Under the pieces are notes generated by a model, which did no database searches, was not told where the DNA came from, and saw nothing but the letters and a program-made list of their open reading frames with translations. A stretch of DNA of 16,788 nucleotides from Candidatus Bathyarchaeota archaeon. Its GTDB lineage: Archaea; Thermoproteota; Bathyarchaeia; TCS64. The stretch lies in the NCBI GenBank assembly GCA_003662205.1, contig QMXQ01000013.1:1-16788 (forward strand), written 5' to 3'. Each line of letters starts with the position of its first letter. Position 1 is the first letter of the stretch. Position numbers and translations under genes: made by a program. Positions 5,260 to 11,317 of this stretch are shown piece by piece.

Positions 5260-6336
5260 ATGGACCTCTCCGTCTGCTTTGTCGCCACCGAGCTGTTCGC
5301 CTGGGGGAGATACGGGGGCTTCGGGAAGTGCACCAGGACCCTAGGGGCCGCACTCTCCAAGCGCGGCGTGCGTGTATCCGTGGTCGTCCCCTGGGGCTCG
5401 GAGCAGAGGCCCGTCGAGGCCCTCGACGGGATGAGGGTGCTCAGCTTCCCCATCTACAGGTACCCGTTCACCGGCAACCTCTACAGACGCTGCGACGCCG
5501 ACATCTACCACTCCGAGGAGCCGAGCTGGGGCTCCAAGATCGCCCTGAAAGCGATGCCCCATCGGAGGCACATGGTGACGAGCCAGAACCCGAAGACCAA
5601 AGAAGACTGGAGGAGGGTGAACCGGTTCTACCCCCTCAGGCGGAGGGTCTTCAACGCCCTCTTCGACGGAGTGCTCAAGGAGACCGTGAGGCGGATGGAC
5701 GCCGTCTACTGCCAAGCGCGGTACATCATCCCGAAGGTGAAGAAGCTCTACGGCCTGACGGAGACCCCGGGCTTCCTGCCGAACCCCGTCGAGGTGCCGA
5801 AGAGAAGGCCCGAGAAGGCAGAGGAGCCGACGGCGTGCTTCCTCGGGAGGTTCGACGGGGAGAAGCGACCCGAGCTCTTCTTCGAGCTGGCCCGGAGGTT
5901 CCCCCAGGTGAGGTTCATAGCCCTCGGGAGGGCGCACAGCGAGGAGAGAGACCGGCAACTGAGACGGGCCTACGGCGACGTGCCGAATCTGGAGATGCCC
6001 GGCTTCGCGACGGGCGCCGAGAAGCAGCGGGTGCTGGAGCGGTCGTGGGTCTTGATCAACACGAGCGTCAGCGAGTGCCTCCCCGTCTCGTTCCTCGAGG
6101 CGGCCGCCTACAGGTGTGCCATCCTCAGCTTCCACAACCCCGACGGCTTCGCCAGCGAGTTCGGCTACCACGTCATCGACGGGGATCTGGATAAGGGGCT
6201 CCGCTTCCTGCTGGAGGACGACAGATGGAGGGAGCGGGGAGAGAAAGGGTACGCGTATGTCTCTGAGGTCCATGAGCTGGGACGGGTTGTGGATAGGCAC
6301 CTCGACGCCTACACGGCCCTCCTCGACAGGGGCTAG
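5260..6336 (+). CDS. GT4-family glycosyltransferase
   Basis: A second GT-B glycosyltransferase, 358 residues from ATG 5260. The N-terminal domain starts DLSVCFVATELFAWGRYGGF, with the GGFG loop (19-22) that usually binds the donor phosphates, followed by a helix and VSVVVPWG. The C-terminal domain has FLGRFDGEKRPELFFELA (194-211), a GT4 donor-site pattern, and the E-X7-E motif Glu272/Glu280 in SECLPVSFLEAA. The C-terminal helix is present, unlike in the neighbouring GT4 gene. Sugar and acceptor cannot be read; by context surface glycan, S-layer N-glycan or glycolipid synthesis are all possible. No membrane segment or signal peptide is seen, so it is probably cytoplasmic. An in-frame TTG at 5251 is a weaker start, since a TATA-like box sits about 29 bp before the ATG. 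Its stop shares a CTAG with the opposing CoA-transferase stop. Confidence 0.9.
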   Translation: MDLSVCFVATELFAWGRYGGFGKCTRTLGAALSKRGVRVSVVVPWGSEQRPVEALDGMRVLSFPIYRYPFTGNLYRRCDADIYHSEEPSWGSKIALKAMPHRRHMVTSQNPKTKEDWRRVNRFYPLRRRVFNALFDGVLKETVRRMDAVYCQARYIIPKVKKLYGLTETPGFLPNPVEVPKRRPEKAEEPTACFLGRFDGEKRPELFFELARRFPQVRFIALGRAHSEERDRQLRRAYGDVPNLEMPGFATGAEKQRVLERSWVLINTSVSECLPVSFLEAAAYRCAILSFHNPDGFASEFGYHVIDGDLDKGLRFLLEDDRWRERGEKGYAYVSEVHELGRVVDRHLDAYTALLDRG

Positions 6337-7469
6337 ATGACGCCCTCCTTCCTCAGCGCCTCGACCTCGTCCTCGGAGAGGCCCAGGAGCGCGGAGTATA
6401 CCTCGACGTTGTGCTGCCCGAGGAGGGGGGCGGGGGTCGTCATGTCCCCTTTGGTCTCGGAGAACTTGATGGGGAACCCGGGGAGCGTGGTCTCGCCGAG
6501 GACTGGGTGCTCCACCTTGACGAACATCTCCCGGGCCCGGGCCTGCTCGTTCGCCAGGACGTCGTCGAGGTCGTGGACGGGGGCCACGGGAATGCCCGCC
6601 TTCACGAGGAGTTCGACAACCTTGTCCACGGTCCTCTCGGCAACCCAGGCGGCGACGGCGTCCCACGTCAGCTCCTCCATCCCGATCAGCTCCCTGAACC
6701 AGTCGGTGATGCGGCCGGGCGGGAGGCTGAACATGACGTAGCCGTCCTTGGCCTTGTGACAGCCTGAGACCCGGACGCCGTAGCCGGAGACGGCCCTCTT
6801 GAAGGTGGTTCTGGCCAGGGTCCAGAAGGAGAAGCTGGGCGAGACGGCGATCATCGCGTCCATCTGCGCCACATCTATTCGCTGTCCCCTCCCCGTCTTG
6901 GATCGGTGGACGAGGGCCGCTAGGATGCCGATGAGGGCTGAGAATCCGGGGATGGTGTCGGCGATGGCCTCCGGCGCCTGGTGGGGAGGCCCCTCGGGGT
7001 CGATGCTGTCCTTCATCAGCCACATGTAGCCGCTGGCCGCCTGGGCGATGGGGTCGAAGCTCCGACGGTTGGACCACGGCCCCGTCTGGCCGAAGCCGGA
7101 GATGGAGGCGAAGATGATACCAGGGTTCAGCTCTCTCAGCGTCTCCCACCCGAGGCCGAGGACGTCCATGGTCCCCGGCCAGAAGTTCTCCACGACGACG
7201 TCCGACTTCTTCACCATCTCCTTGAACATATCCAGTCCCTTCGGATGCTTCAGGTTGAGGGTGACCCCCTTCTTGTTCCGGTCGAGGAACGCGAAGTAGG
7301 GGCTCACACCCTTGACGAGGGGCGGGAACATCCGGGTCATCTCCCCCCACGGCGGCTCGATCTTGATGACCTCGGCGCCCATGGCGCCCAGAAACATGGT
7401 GCAGATGGGCCCCGCCATGGCATGGGTCAGGTCCAGGACTCTGATGCCCTCCAGCGCCTTCATGAACAT
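6333..7469 (-). CDS. Class III (CaiB/BaiF) CoA-transferase
   Basis: Class III CoA-transferases move CoA between carboxylic acids through an enzyme-bound aspartyl thioester (formyl-CoA, carnitine, succinyl-CoA and similar systems). The 378-residue product starts ALEGIRVLDLTHAMAGP (5-21), then GAMGAEVIKIEPPWGE (28-43), DRNKKGVTLNLKHPKG (63-78), VVVENFWPGTMDVLGLG (91-107), SGFGQTGP (124-131) and GRGQRIDVAQMDAM (193-206). The nucleophilic Asp is in the last segment, Asp204 by comparison with formyl-CoA transferase. Length is normal and the C-terminal HPVLGETTLPGFPIKFSET is typical. Substrates cannot be told; no paired dehydrogenase or second subunit is adjacent. ATG 7469 has a TATA-like stretch about 30 bp upstream, with a second in-frame ATG at 7463. 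It converges on the GT4 gene with a 4-bp stop overlap. The 2-oxoacid:ferredoxin oxidoreductase 4 kb away also handles acyl-CoAs, but no direct link is shown. Confidence 0.94.
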   Translation of the reverse strand: MFMKALEGIRVLDLTHAMAGPICTMFLGAMGAEVIKIEPPWGEMTRMFPPLVKGVSPYFAFLDRNKKGVTLNLKHPKGLDMFKEMVKKSDVVVENFWPGTMDVLGLGWETLRELNPGIIFASISGFGQTGPWSNRRSFDPIAQAASGYMWLMKDSIDPEGPPHQAPEAIADTIPGFSALIGILAALVHRSKTGRGQRIDVAQMDAMIAVSPSFSFWTLARTTFKRAVSGYGVRVSGCHKAKDGYVMFSLPPGRITDWFRELIGMEELTWDAVAAWVAERTVDKVVELLVKAGIPVAPVHDLDDVLANEQARAREMFVKVEHPVLGETTLPGFPIKFSETKGDMTTPAPLLGQHNVEVYSALLGLSEDEVEALRKEGVI

Positions 7470-7490
7470 CAGCTCAACAACAAAGACCCC

Positions 7491-7508
7491 GTCAAAAATA
7501 AAATAGTA
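7491..7508 (-). promoter_or_regulatory. TATA-like box of the CoA-transferase
   Basis: On the minus strand this reads ACTATTTTATTTTT, centred about 30 bp before ATG 7469. That fits a leaderless or short-leader transcript. Just upstream a small perfect inverted repeat ATGGA-TCGC-TCCAT (7520-7533) could be an operator, or the end of the alkyltransferase transcript. Confidence 0.45.
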
Positions 7509-7578
7509 TCTGGAGACGCATGGATCGCTCCATTTCCGAGATCATCGCGCGGGATAATACTGAGGTTTATCAGCGGAT

Positions 7579-8160
7579 TCATTCGAAGAAGTAGCGGAGG
7601 AGATCCTTTCTCGTCCGGGGATACTCCCTCTCCAGAGATTGGAAGTCCCTCCGCCCGGGCGGGGGCAGCACTCCCTCGATGCCGAGGAGATAGCGCTTCA
7701 GGTCCAGCCCGCCGCCGAAGCCCCCGAGACTCCCGTCGGACCTTATGACCCGGTGGCAGGGGATGACGATGGCCAGGGGGTTGGCCCCCACCGCGTTTCC
7801 CGCGGCGCGCACCGCCCTCGGCCGACCCACCGCCGCGGCCAGCCGCCCATAGGACGAGAGTTTCCCATAAGGAATCTTATGGATCGCGCGCCAGACCGTT
7901 TTTTGAAAATCCGTCCCCCTCAGGTCCAGAGGGAGGTCGAAGGCGACCCGCTCGCCATCGAAATAGGCCTCGAGCAGTCCCCTGAGCTCCTCGAATCGTC
8001 CTGGGTCGTGGATGATCTGCGCGTCGATCCTCCGTTTTATCGCACTCAAAATGGCGTCCTCGGACCACCGTAAGTGGACCTGGAGGAGGCCGGCGTCGGT
8101 GGCAGCGGCCCAGATTGGGCCGATGGGGGAGTCGATGCTCGCGTAGTAGACCCGCTCCAT
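7579..8160 (-). CDS. ogt: Methylated-DNA-protein cysteine methyltransferase (O6-alkylguanine repair)
   Basis: A suicide repair protein that takes the alkyl group from O6-alkylguanine onto its own cysteine. From ATG 8160 the protein has 193 residues. The N-terminal ribonuclease-like domain (about 1-80) is followed by the DNA-binding and catalytic domain: TDFQKTVWRAIHKIPYGKL, SYGRLAAAVGRPRAVRAAG, the Asn hinge in GNAVGANPLAI (Asn122), and the active-site PCHRVIRSDGSLGGFGGG with catalytic Cys135. The tail after the usual LL...E ending is extended by about 30 residues (PPPGRRDFQSLEREYP and on), of unknown meaning. A GTG nine bases upstream (8169) is in frame, but GGTGA sits five bases before ATG 8160 at proper Shine-Dalgarno distance. 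It diverges from the Maf gene; both keep the genome or nucleotide pool clean, a sensible but unproven pairing. Confidence 0.95.
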   Translation of the reverse strand: MERVYYASIDSPIGPIWAAATDAGLLQVHLRWSEDAILSAIKRRIDAQIIHDPGRFEELRGLLEAYFDGERVAFDLPLDLRGTDFQKTVWRAIHKIPYGKLSSYGRLAAAVGRPRAVRAAGNAVGANPLAIVIPCHRVIRSDGSLGGFGGGLDLKRYLLGIEGVLPPPGRRDFQSLEREYPRTRKDLLRYFFE

Positions 8161-8170
8161 CTCATTCACC

Positions 8171-8205
8171 AGTTTTAAACCTCTGTGCCCGTATCTCTAT
8201 CCGGG
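8171..8205. promoter_or_regulatory. Divergent promoter region of the alkyltransferase and Maf genes
   Basis: The 56-bp gap holds two A/T patches. GTTTTAAAC (8172-8180) is about 41 bp before the Maf ATG, predicting a leader of about 14 bases. On the minus strand ATAGAGATAC (8191-8200) is about 35 bp before ATG 8160, placing the Shine-Dalgarno GGTGA (8166-8170) at the transcript's 5' end. The patches therefore lie crossed over each other. Spacing-based inference. Confidence 0.35.
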
Positions 8206-8216
8206 CGTAGATAGCT

Positions 8217-8804
8217 ATGAGCCCTCGGCTTAAAATCGTGTTGGCCTCCTCGTCTCCGAGGAGGAGAAGGCTGCTGGAGCAGATCGGCGTTCCCTTCGAG
8301 GTCATCGACCCCGGGGATGTCGAGAGCGCCTCGGGGAGGCCGGAGGAGCAGGTGATCGAGAACGCCGTCGCGAAGGCCAGGAGGGTCGCTGAGCGGCTCG
8401 GGGAGGGCTTGGTCGTGGGCGCCGACACCGTCGTGGTGATCGGCGGCAGGGTTCTCGGGAAGCCGGGGGACGCCTCCGAGGCGGAGGAGATGCTCAGGGC
8501 CCTCAGCGGCTCGGTCCACAGGGTGCTGACGGGGATCGCCGTGGTCGACGCGGCCTCGGGCAGGACGGAGGCGGACGTAGTCGCAACCGCTGTCCGCATG
8601 CGACCCCTATCCGAGGATGAGATCGCGGCCTACGTCGCGACGGGGGAGCCCCTCGGGAAGGCCGGGGGATACGCTATCCAGGGCGTCGGCGCGCTCCTGG
8701 TCGAGGAGATCAGGGGCTGCTTCTACAACGTCGTGGGGCTCCCCCTCTCGAGGCTGGACGCCCTCCTGATGAGGTTCGGCGCGGGCATCCTCGGCGACCC
8801 ATAA
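8217..8804 (+). CDS. maf: Maf/YceF-family nucleotide pyrophosphatase
   Basis: Maf proteins hydrolyse non-canonical or excess nucleoside triphosphates (dTTP, UTP, m5UTP, m7GTP types by subgroup) to monophosphates. The 195-residue product begins KIVLASSSPRRRRLLEQIG (6-24), containing the phosphate-binding SSSPRR signature, then VGADTVV (67-73) with Asp70, LGKPGDASEAEEMLRALSG (80-98), HRVLTGIAV (101-109), and the C-terminal TGEPLGKAGGYAIQG and NVVGLPLSRL. Length and motif order are normal. The lysine and second aspartate usual in the dTTP/UTP group are not both obvious, so I do not assign substrate. ATG 8217 has no Shine-Dalgarno. Divergent from the alkyltransferase, with a 96-bp A/T-rich gap to the phosphate-transporter gene downstream. 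Confidence 0.95.
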   Translation: MSPRLKIVLASSSPRRRRLLEQIGVPFEVIDPGDVESASGRPEEQVIENAVAKARRVAERLGEGLVVGADTVVVIGGRVLGKPGDASEAEEMLRALSGSVHRVLTGIAVVDAASGRTEADVVATAVRMRPLSEDEIAAYVATGEPLGKAGGYAIQGVGALLVEEIRGCFYNVVGLPLSRLDALLMRFGAGILGDP

Positions 8805-8860
8805 GCAGTATCGGGCAGGCTGAAGGGGCAATCTATAGAGGGAGTTATAGGCTATATACA

Positions 8861-8870
8861 TTATATAAAT
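8861..8870 (+). promoter_or_regulatory. Strong TATA box of the Na/Pi-cotransporter-like gene
   Basis: TTATATAAAT is the clearest TATA box in the window, centred about 35 bp before TTG 8901 and predicting a leader of about nine bases. The surrounding 8820-8900 stretch is far more A/T-rich than the genes and includes an imperfect repeat CTATAGAGGGAGTTATAG (8833-8850) that could bind a regulator. Confidence 0.6.
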
Positions 8871-8900
8871 GAGGTTTTTATCCTATTTACCCTATTATTT

Positions 8901-9983
8901 TTGAGGGGTTTGAGCAGCAGGAACAAGGGCGCGGTTGGTTCGCTCGTTGCGATCTACTTCTTCGTGTCCTCCATAGTGCTCATCAAGTCATCGGCGGTGA
9001 TCCTGGGCGAGTCCCTGGCGGAGAGGATCGTCCTGCTCATCAGGGACACGACGAGCGGCGTCTTCGCCGGCTGGATCACCACGGCCCTCCTCCACAGCAG
9101 CGGGGCTTTCGACTCCATCATCGTCGCCTTCGTCTCCTCTGGGGTCATGCCGCTGTCCCTCGCCGTCGCCACCATCATAGGCGCGGAGATCGGGACCACC
9201 GTGACCCCCTTCCTAGTCTCGGTTCTGGGATACATCAGAAAGAGGGGGCAGCTATCCGCCAGCTTCAACGTCACGATGTCCCATGTCCTATACAACCTCT
9301 TTACTTTGCTTCTCTTCTATCCCATCGAGCTGTTCTTCGGCACCTTCACCAAGATCGCTCAGCGGGGGAGCTCCATCTTCGTGAAGGTCACTTGGCTGAA
9401 GCTCATCCCCGATCTTCTTGACGTCGCGACGCCCTGGATCGATGTGCTCCTAGCGTTCATCCCCGCCTGGATTGGGCTGATCATCGGGGGGGCCATGCTC
9501 ATCACAGCTCTCTGGGGCGTGGAGAGGTATATGACGGCGATCTTCAGCATGCCCCGATCCTGGAACCTCATCCGGGCCACCTTCGCCAAGCCGGTGAGGT
9601 CCTTTATCGCGGGGTTCCTGTTCACCGTCCTCGTACCAAGCACCACCGTGATGGTCTCCCTGCTGGTGCCCCTGGCGGCGACGGGGGTCATCGGCGTTGA
9701 ATACTACGTGCTCCCCTACATCTTGGGCGCGAACATAGGGACCGTGTTCGACGTGATGATGGCCGCCTTGGCCACAGGGGACCCAGTCTCCCTGGGGGTC
9801 TGGCTGGTACACCTCTCGATAAACGTCACAGGCGCCCTCATCTTCCTCCCGCTGATCAAACCCTTCAGCAGATTGGTGAGGTGGACCTCGGAGACGGTTT
9901 CGGCCTCGCCGAAGCGGACCCTGTTCGTCGCGATCGTCTTTCACGCGATACCCGTTCTCGTCATAGCGTGGTATCTGTTATGA
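8901..9983 (+). CDS. Na+/Pi-cotransporter family membrane protein (divergent)
   Basis: A multi-pass membrane protein of the Na/Pi-cotransporter (NptA / SLC34-like) superfamily, expected to bring phosphate into the cell with sodium. The fold is an inverted repeat. Repeat 1 has GWITTALLHSSGAFDS (57-72) then GAEIGTT (94-100); repeat 2 has GFLFTVLVPSTTVMVS (238-253) then GANIGTV (276-282). Hydrophobic segments lie near 12-34, 72-96, 125-147, 185-205, 236-262, 296-318 and 340-360. The hallmark QSSSA motifs are altered, to HSSGA in repeat 1 and PSTTV in repeat 2, so ion or substrate use may differ. Start is TTG (8901, or 8910 in frame); no ATG precedes the first membrane segment. The DUF47/PhoU-like gene follows by 65 bp, the usual partner of phosphate carriers, which supports the assignment. 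Confidence 0.85.
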   Translation: MRGLSSRNKGAVGSLVAIYFFVSSIVLIKSSAVILGESLAERIVLLIRDTTSGVFAGWITTALLHSSGAFDSIIVAFVSSGVMPLSLAVATIIGAEIGTTVTPFLVSVLGYIRKRGQLSASFNVTMSHVLYNLFTLLLFYPIELFFGTFTKIAQRGSSIFVKVTWLKLIPDLLDVATPWIDVLLAFIPAWIGLIIGGAMLITALWGVERYMTAIFSMPRSWNLIRATFAKPVRSFIAGFLFTVLVPSTTVMVSLLVPLAATGVIGVEYYVLPYILGANIGTVFDVMMAALATGDPVSLGVWLVHLSINVTGALIFLPLIKPFSRLVRWTSETVSASPKRTLFVAIVFHAIPVLVIAWYLL

Positions 9984-10002
9984 AGCCAAACGAGTCTAGA
10001 AG

Positions 10003-10038
10003 CGTATATGATTTAAATAGGATTGCGTAAATCGGAGG
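10003..10038 (+). promoter_or_regulatory. TATA-like stretch and Shine-Dalgarno before the DUF47/PhoU-like gene
   Basis: GTATATGATTTAAATAG (10004-10020) is A/T-rich and could be a TATA box. GGAGGG (10034-10039) is a good Shine-Dalgarno about ten bases before ATG 10049. The gene may therefore have its own promoter in addition to read-through from the transporter. Confidence 0.4.
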
Positions 10039-10048
10039 GCAGAGAAGA

Positions 10049-10720
10049 ATGGCAAAGAGACTGTTCGGTTGGTTCGCTCCGAAGAGGGGAGAGAAGATTC
10101 TGGAGATGGTGGAGAACCACCTAGAGCTGACGAAGAAGGCCGTGGGCGACCTCTACAGGATGGTAGAGGCTGCGGCCAAGGGCGAGACCGCCGACTCGAA
10201 ATCCCTCTTCGAAAGCCTGTCCCAGATGGAGATGAAGGCGGACGCGCTGAGGAGGGAGATGGTGGACGAGCTGACCAAGAGCGAGATGTTCCCCGAGGAG
10301 CGGGACGACCTAATGGAGCTCGTCAGGGCTGTCGACTGGGTGGCCGACTGGGCGAGGGAGGCGGGGAGGATTCTGGCCATCATACCCTTCGAGAAAGCGC
10401 CGGAGGAGATGAAAACCGCCGCCCAGAACATGTGCAGGGCGAATAACGACTGCGTCACCATCCTCGCCAAATGCATAAAAGTCCTGCCGAGCGACCCCCG
10501 AGAGGCCATCAACCTCGCCAACGAGGTCGAGATGCTGGAGGAGGAGATCGACGAGCTCTACAGCATCGCTAGGAAGCACCTCGCCACCCTGGAGTTCGAG
10601 GGCTTCACCACGGGCGCCCTCATCCTGCTGAACATGTTCCTCGACGCCCTGGAGACCGTCGCCGACTGGTGCGAGAACACCGCCGACATCGTCAGGGCTG
10701 TGGCCGTTCGTATCCGCTGA
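10049..10720 (+). CDS. DUF47/PhoU-like phosphate-transport accessory protein
   Basis: DUF47 proteins are distant PhoU relatives that sit next to phosphate carriers and probably gate or regulate them. The 223-residue product is almost entirely helical, as expected for two three-helix bundles. Acid motifs of the E/DXXXD kind that bind metal in PhoU are visible: Glu61/Asp65 in SQMEMKADALRREMVDEL (58-75), an acidic run EVEMLEEEIDEL (159-170), and Asp206 and nearby residues in DALETVADWCENTADIV (199-215). The N-terminus RLFGWFAPKRGEKI is a typical DUF47 start. ATG 10049 is supported by GGAGGG upstream. It is 65 bp behind the Na/Pi-type transporter gene. It converges on the ferredoxin gene. Cytoplasmic; no membrane segment. 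Confidence 0.92.
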   Translation: MAKRLFGWFAPKRGEKILEMVENHLELTKKAVGDLYRMVEAAAKGETADSKSLFESLSQMEMKADALRREMVDELTKSEMFPEERDDLMELVRAVDWVADWAREAGRILAIIPFEKAPEEMKTAAQNMCRANNDCVTILAKCIKVLPSDPREAINLANEVEMLEEEIDELYSIARKHLATLEFEGFTTGALILLNMFLDALETVADWCENTADIVRAVAVRIR

Positions 10721-10738
10721 CACCTGCAAGAGCCCGAC

Positions 10739-10747
10739 AACAAAAAT
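10739..10747 (-). terminator. T-run behind the ferredoxin gene
   Basis: On the minus strand, about 30 bases after the ferredoxin TAA, the sequence reads GATTTTTGT with five T in a row. Short T-runs without a stem are the usual archaeal termination signal. The matching plus-strand end of the DUF47 gene has no comparable run. Confidence 0.4.
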
Positions 10748-10776
10748 CAGGGTATAGAAACAGACCAGGTCGGGTC

Positions 10777-10983
10777 TTACTCTTCCTCGACGGTGATGGC
10801 CTGAGTGGGGCAGGCGTTGACGCACGCCATGCACATGATGCAGTCTTCCACGCGGGTGGGGCTAGACTTTTTCGCGTTGTTGTACTCGGGCATCTCGACG
10901 ATGTCGTAGACGTTCATGGGGCAGACCTCAGCGCATACTGCGGCGCCCTCGCATTTGTCGAGGTCGACGGTAACTTTAGGCAA
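10777..10983 (-). CDS. Dicluster ferredoxin, likely [3Fe-4S][4Fe-4S]
   Basis: Small electron carrier, most likely the acceptor of the divergently encoded 2-oxoacid oxidoreductase. From TTG 10983 it has 68 residues. Cluster motif 1 is C11-X5-C17-X3-C21-P, where position 14, normally the second Cys (or Asp in Sulfolobus), is Ala. Motif 2 is complete: C48-X2-C51-X2-C54-X3-C58-P in DCIMCMACVNACPTQAI. This resembles the core of Sulfolobus ferredoxin, including the long linker between motifs (about 30-47), but without its N-terminal zinc-binding extension. With Ala14, cluster I can only be a [3Fe-4S] centre. The start TTG has GAGGTG eight bases upstream; the ORF stays open in frame to 11079, but that extension is not ferredoxin-like. 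A TATA-like box lies about 53 bp upstream. Confidence 0.9.
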   Translation of the reverse strand: MPKVTVDLDKCEGAAVCAEVCPMNVYDIVEMPEYNNAKKSSPTRVEDCIMCMACVNACPTQAITVEEE

Positions 10984-11030
10984 TATCAACACACCTCGAT
11001 GTCTCTTCTGTAAAAGCTCTCTTTGCATCA

Positions 11031-11040
11031 GGTTTAAATC
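11031..11040. promoter_or_regulatory. Bidirectional TATA-like box
   Basis: GGTTTAAATC on the plus strand, GATTTAAACC on the minus. On the minus strand it predicts a ferredoxin transcript starting near 11010 with a leader of about 27 bases that includes the GAGGTG ribosome site. On the plus strand it predicts a start near 11062, about six bases before ATG 11068. Confidence 0.45.
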
Positions 11041-11047
11041 TTTTCCA

Positions 11048-11061
11048 ACAACTATAGTTGT
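11048..11061. promoter_or_regulatory. Perfect 14-bp palindrome, candidate operator
   Basis: ACAACTATAGTTGT equals its own reverse complement. It lies right at the predicted plus-strand transcription start and just upstream of the TATA box as seen by the ferredoxin promoter. A dimeric regulator bound here would block the oxidoreductase operon and could activate or block ferredoxin. No regulator gene is in the window. Confidence 0.5.
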
Positions 11062-11067
11062 GAGATC

Positions 11068-11304
11068 ATGACAAAGCACAGGGCGGAGGTCGAACGGGAG
11101 GCCCCTCAGGGCTTCGGCGCCAACGTCGGACTCCGCCCCGCATCTTTATACCTATCGGAGCGAGACGGCAAGTCCAAGATCAATGACTTGAACGAGATAA
11201 CGAGAGAGAGTAGAACCGTCAAGAACGTGATTGAGGTCAAGGAGTGCTTCGGGCTTGCCGAGAACGTCTACCCTTTCAAGACTATAAAGAGCGTGAAATT
11301 GTAG
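11068..11304 (+). CDS. Possible 78-residue leader protein before OFOR alpha
   Basis: I do not recognise this protein. Evidence for coding: the frame is open for 78 codons with third positions mostly G or C as in neighbouring genes, a TATA-like box about 32 bp upstream of ATG 11068, and a stop TAG (11302-11304) that merges with the OFOR alpha Shine-Dalgarno GGGGAG, the spacing expected of an operon's first gene. Evidence against: no recognisable domain, a single cysteine, a mixed composition, no Shine-Dalgarno, and a TTTATA inside it that could be the true oxidoreductase promoter. The second half, from about residue 36, is Lys/Glu/Val-rich and ends VYPFKTIKSVKL. It may be a small accessory protein, a translated leader, or non-coding. 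Confidence 0.35.
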   Translation: MTKHRAEVEREAPQGFGANVGLRPASLYLSERDGKSKINDLNEITRESRTVKNVIEVKECFGLAENVYPFKTIKSVKL

Positions 11305-11317
11305 GGGAGTTGTCACG

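Larger units (their letters stand above)
10984..11317. promoter_or_regulatory. Divergent control region between ferredoxin and OFOR genes
   Basis: A 334-bp stretch holding no recognised gene family. In order it contains the ferredoxin Shine-Dalgarno (10992-10997), a TATA-like box usable on both strands (11031-11040), a 14-bp perfect palindrome (11048-11061), a possible 78-codon gene (11068-11304), a second TATA-like TTTATA (11145-11150), and the Shine-Dalgarno of the OFOR alpha gene (11304-11309). I see no tRNA, C/D-box RNA or known riboswitch in it. Confidence 0.5.

Noticed and set aside
5192..5453. N-terminal extension of the GT4 reading frame up to 5453
   Set aside because: It is antisense to the second GT4 gene and not protein-like. 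The true N-terminus (KVLTITSSFPRY) is found in another frame from TTG 5191, joined by a frameshift.
5341..7350. A 669-codon open frame on the minus strand spanning both the GT4 and CoA-transferase genes
   Set aside because: Composition is Arg/Gly/Pro-rich with no motif; it crosses the CoA-transferase in another frame and antisense to GT4. It is a shadow of GC-rich coding DNA.
7520..7533. ATGGA-TCGC-TCCAT inverted repeat as a terminator of the alkyltransferase
   Set aside because: Only five pairs, no T-run directly after it on the minus strand, and it is close to the CoA-transferase promoter. Noted there as a possible operator only.
10984..11079. Extension of the ferredoxin frame to 11079
   Set aside because: The added residues do not resemble the zinc-binding extension of Sulfolobus ferredoxin, cover the promoter TATA and palindrome, and a Shine-Dalgarno points to TTG 10983.
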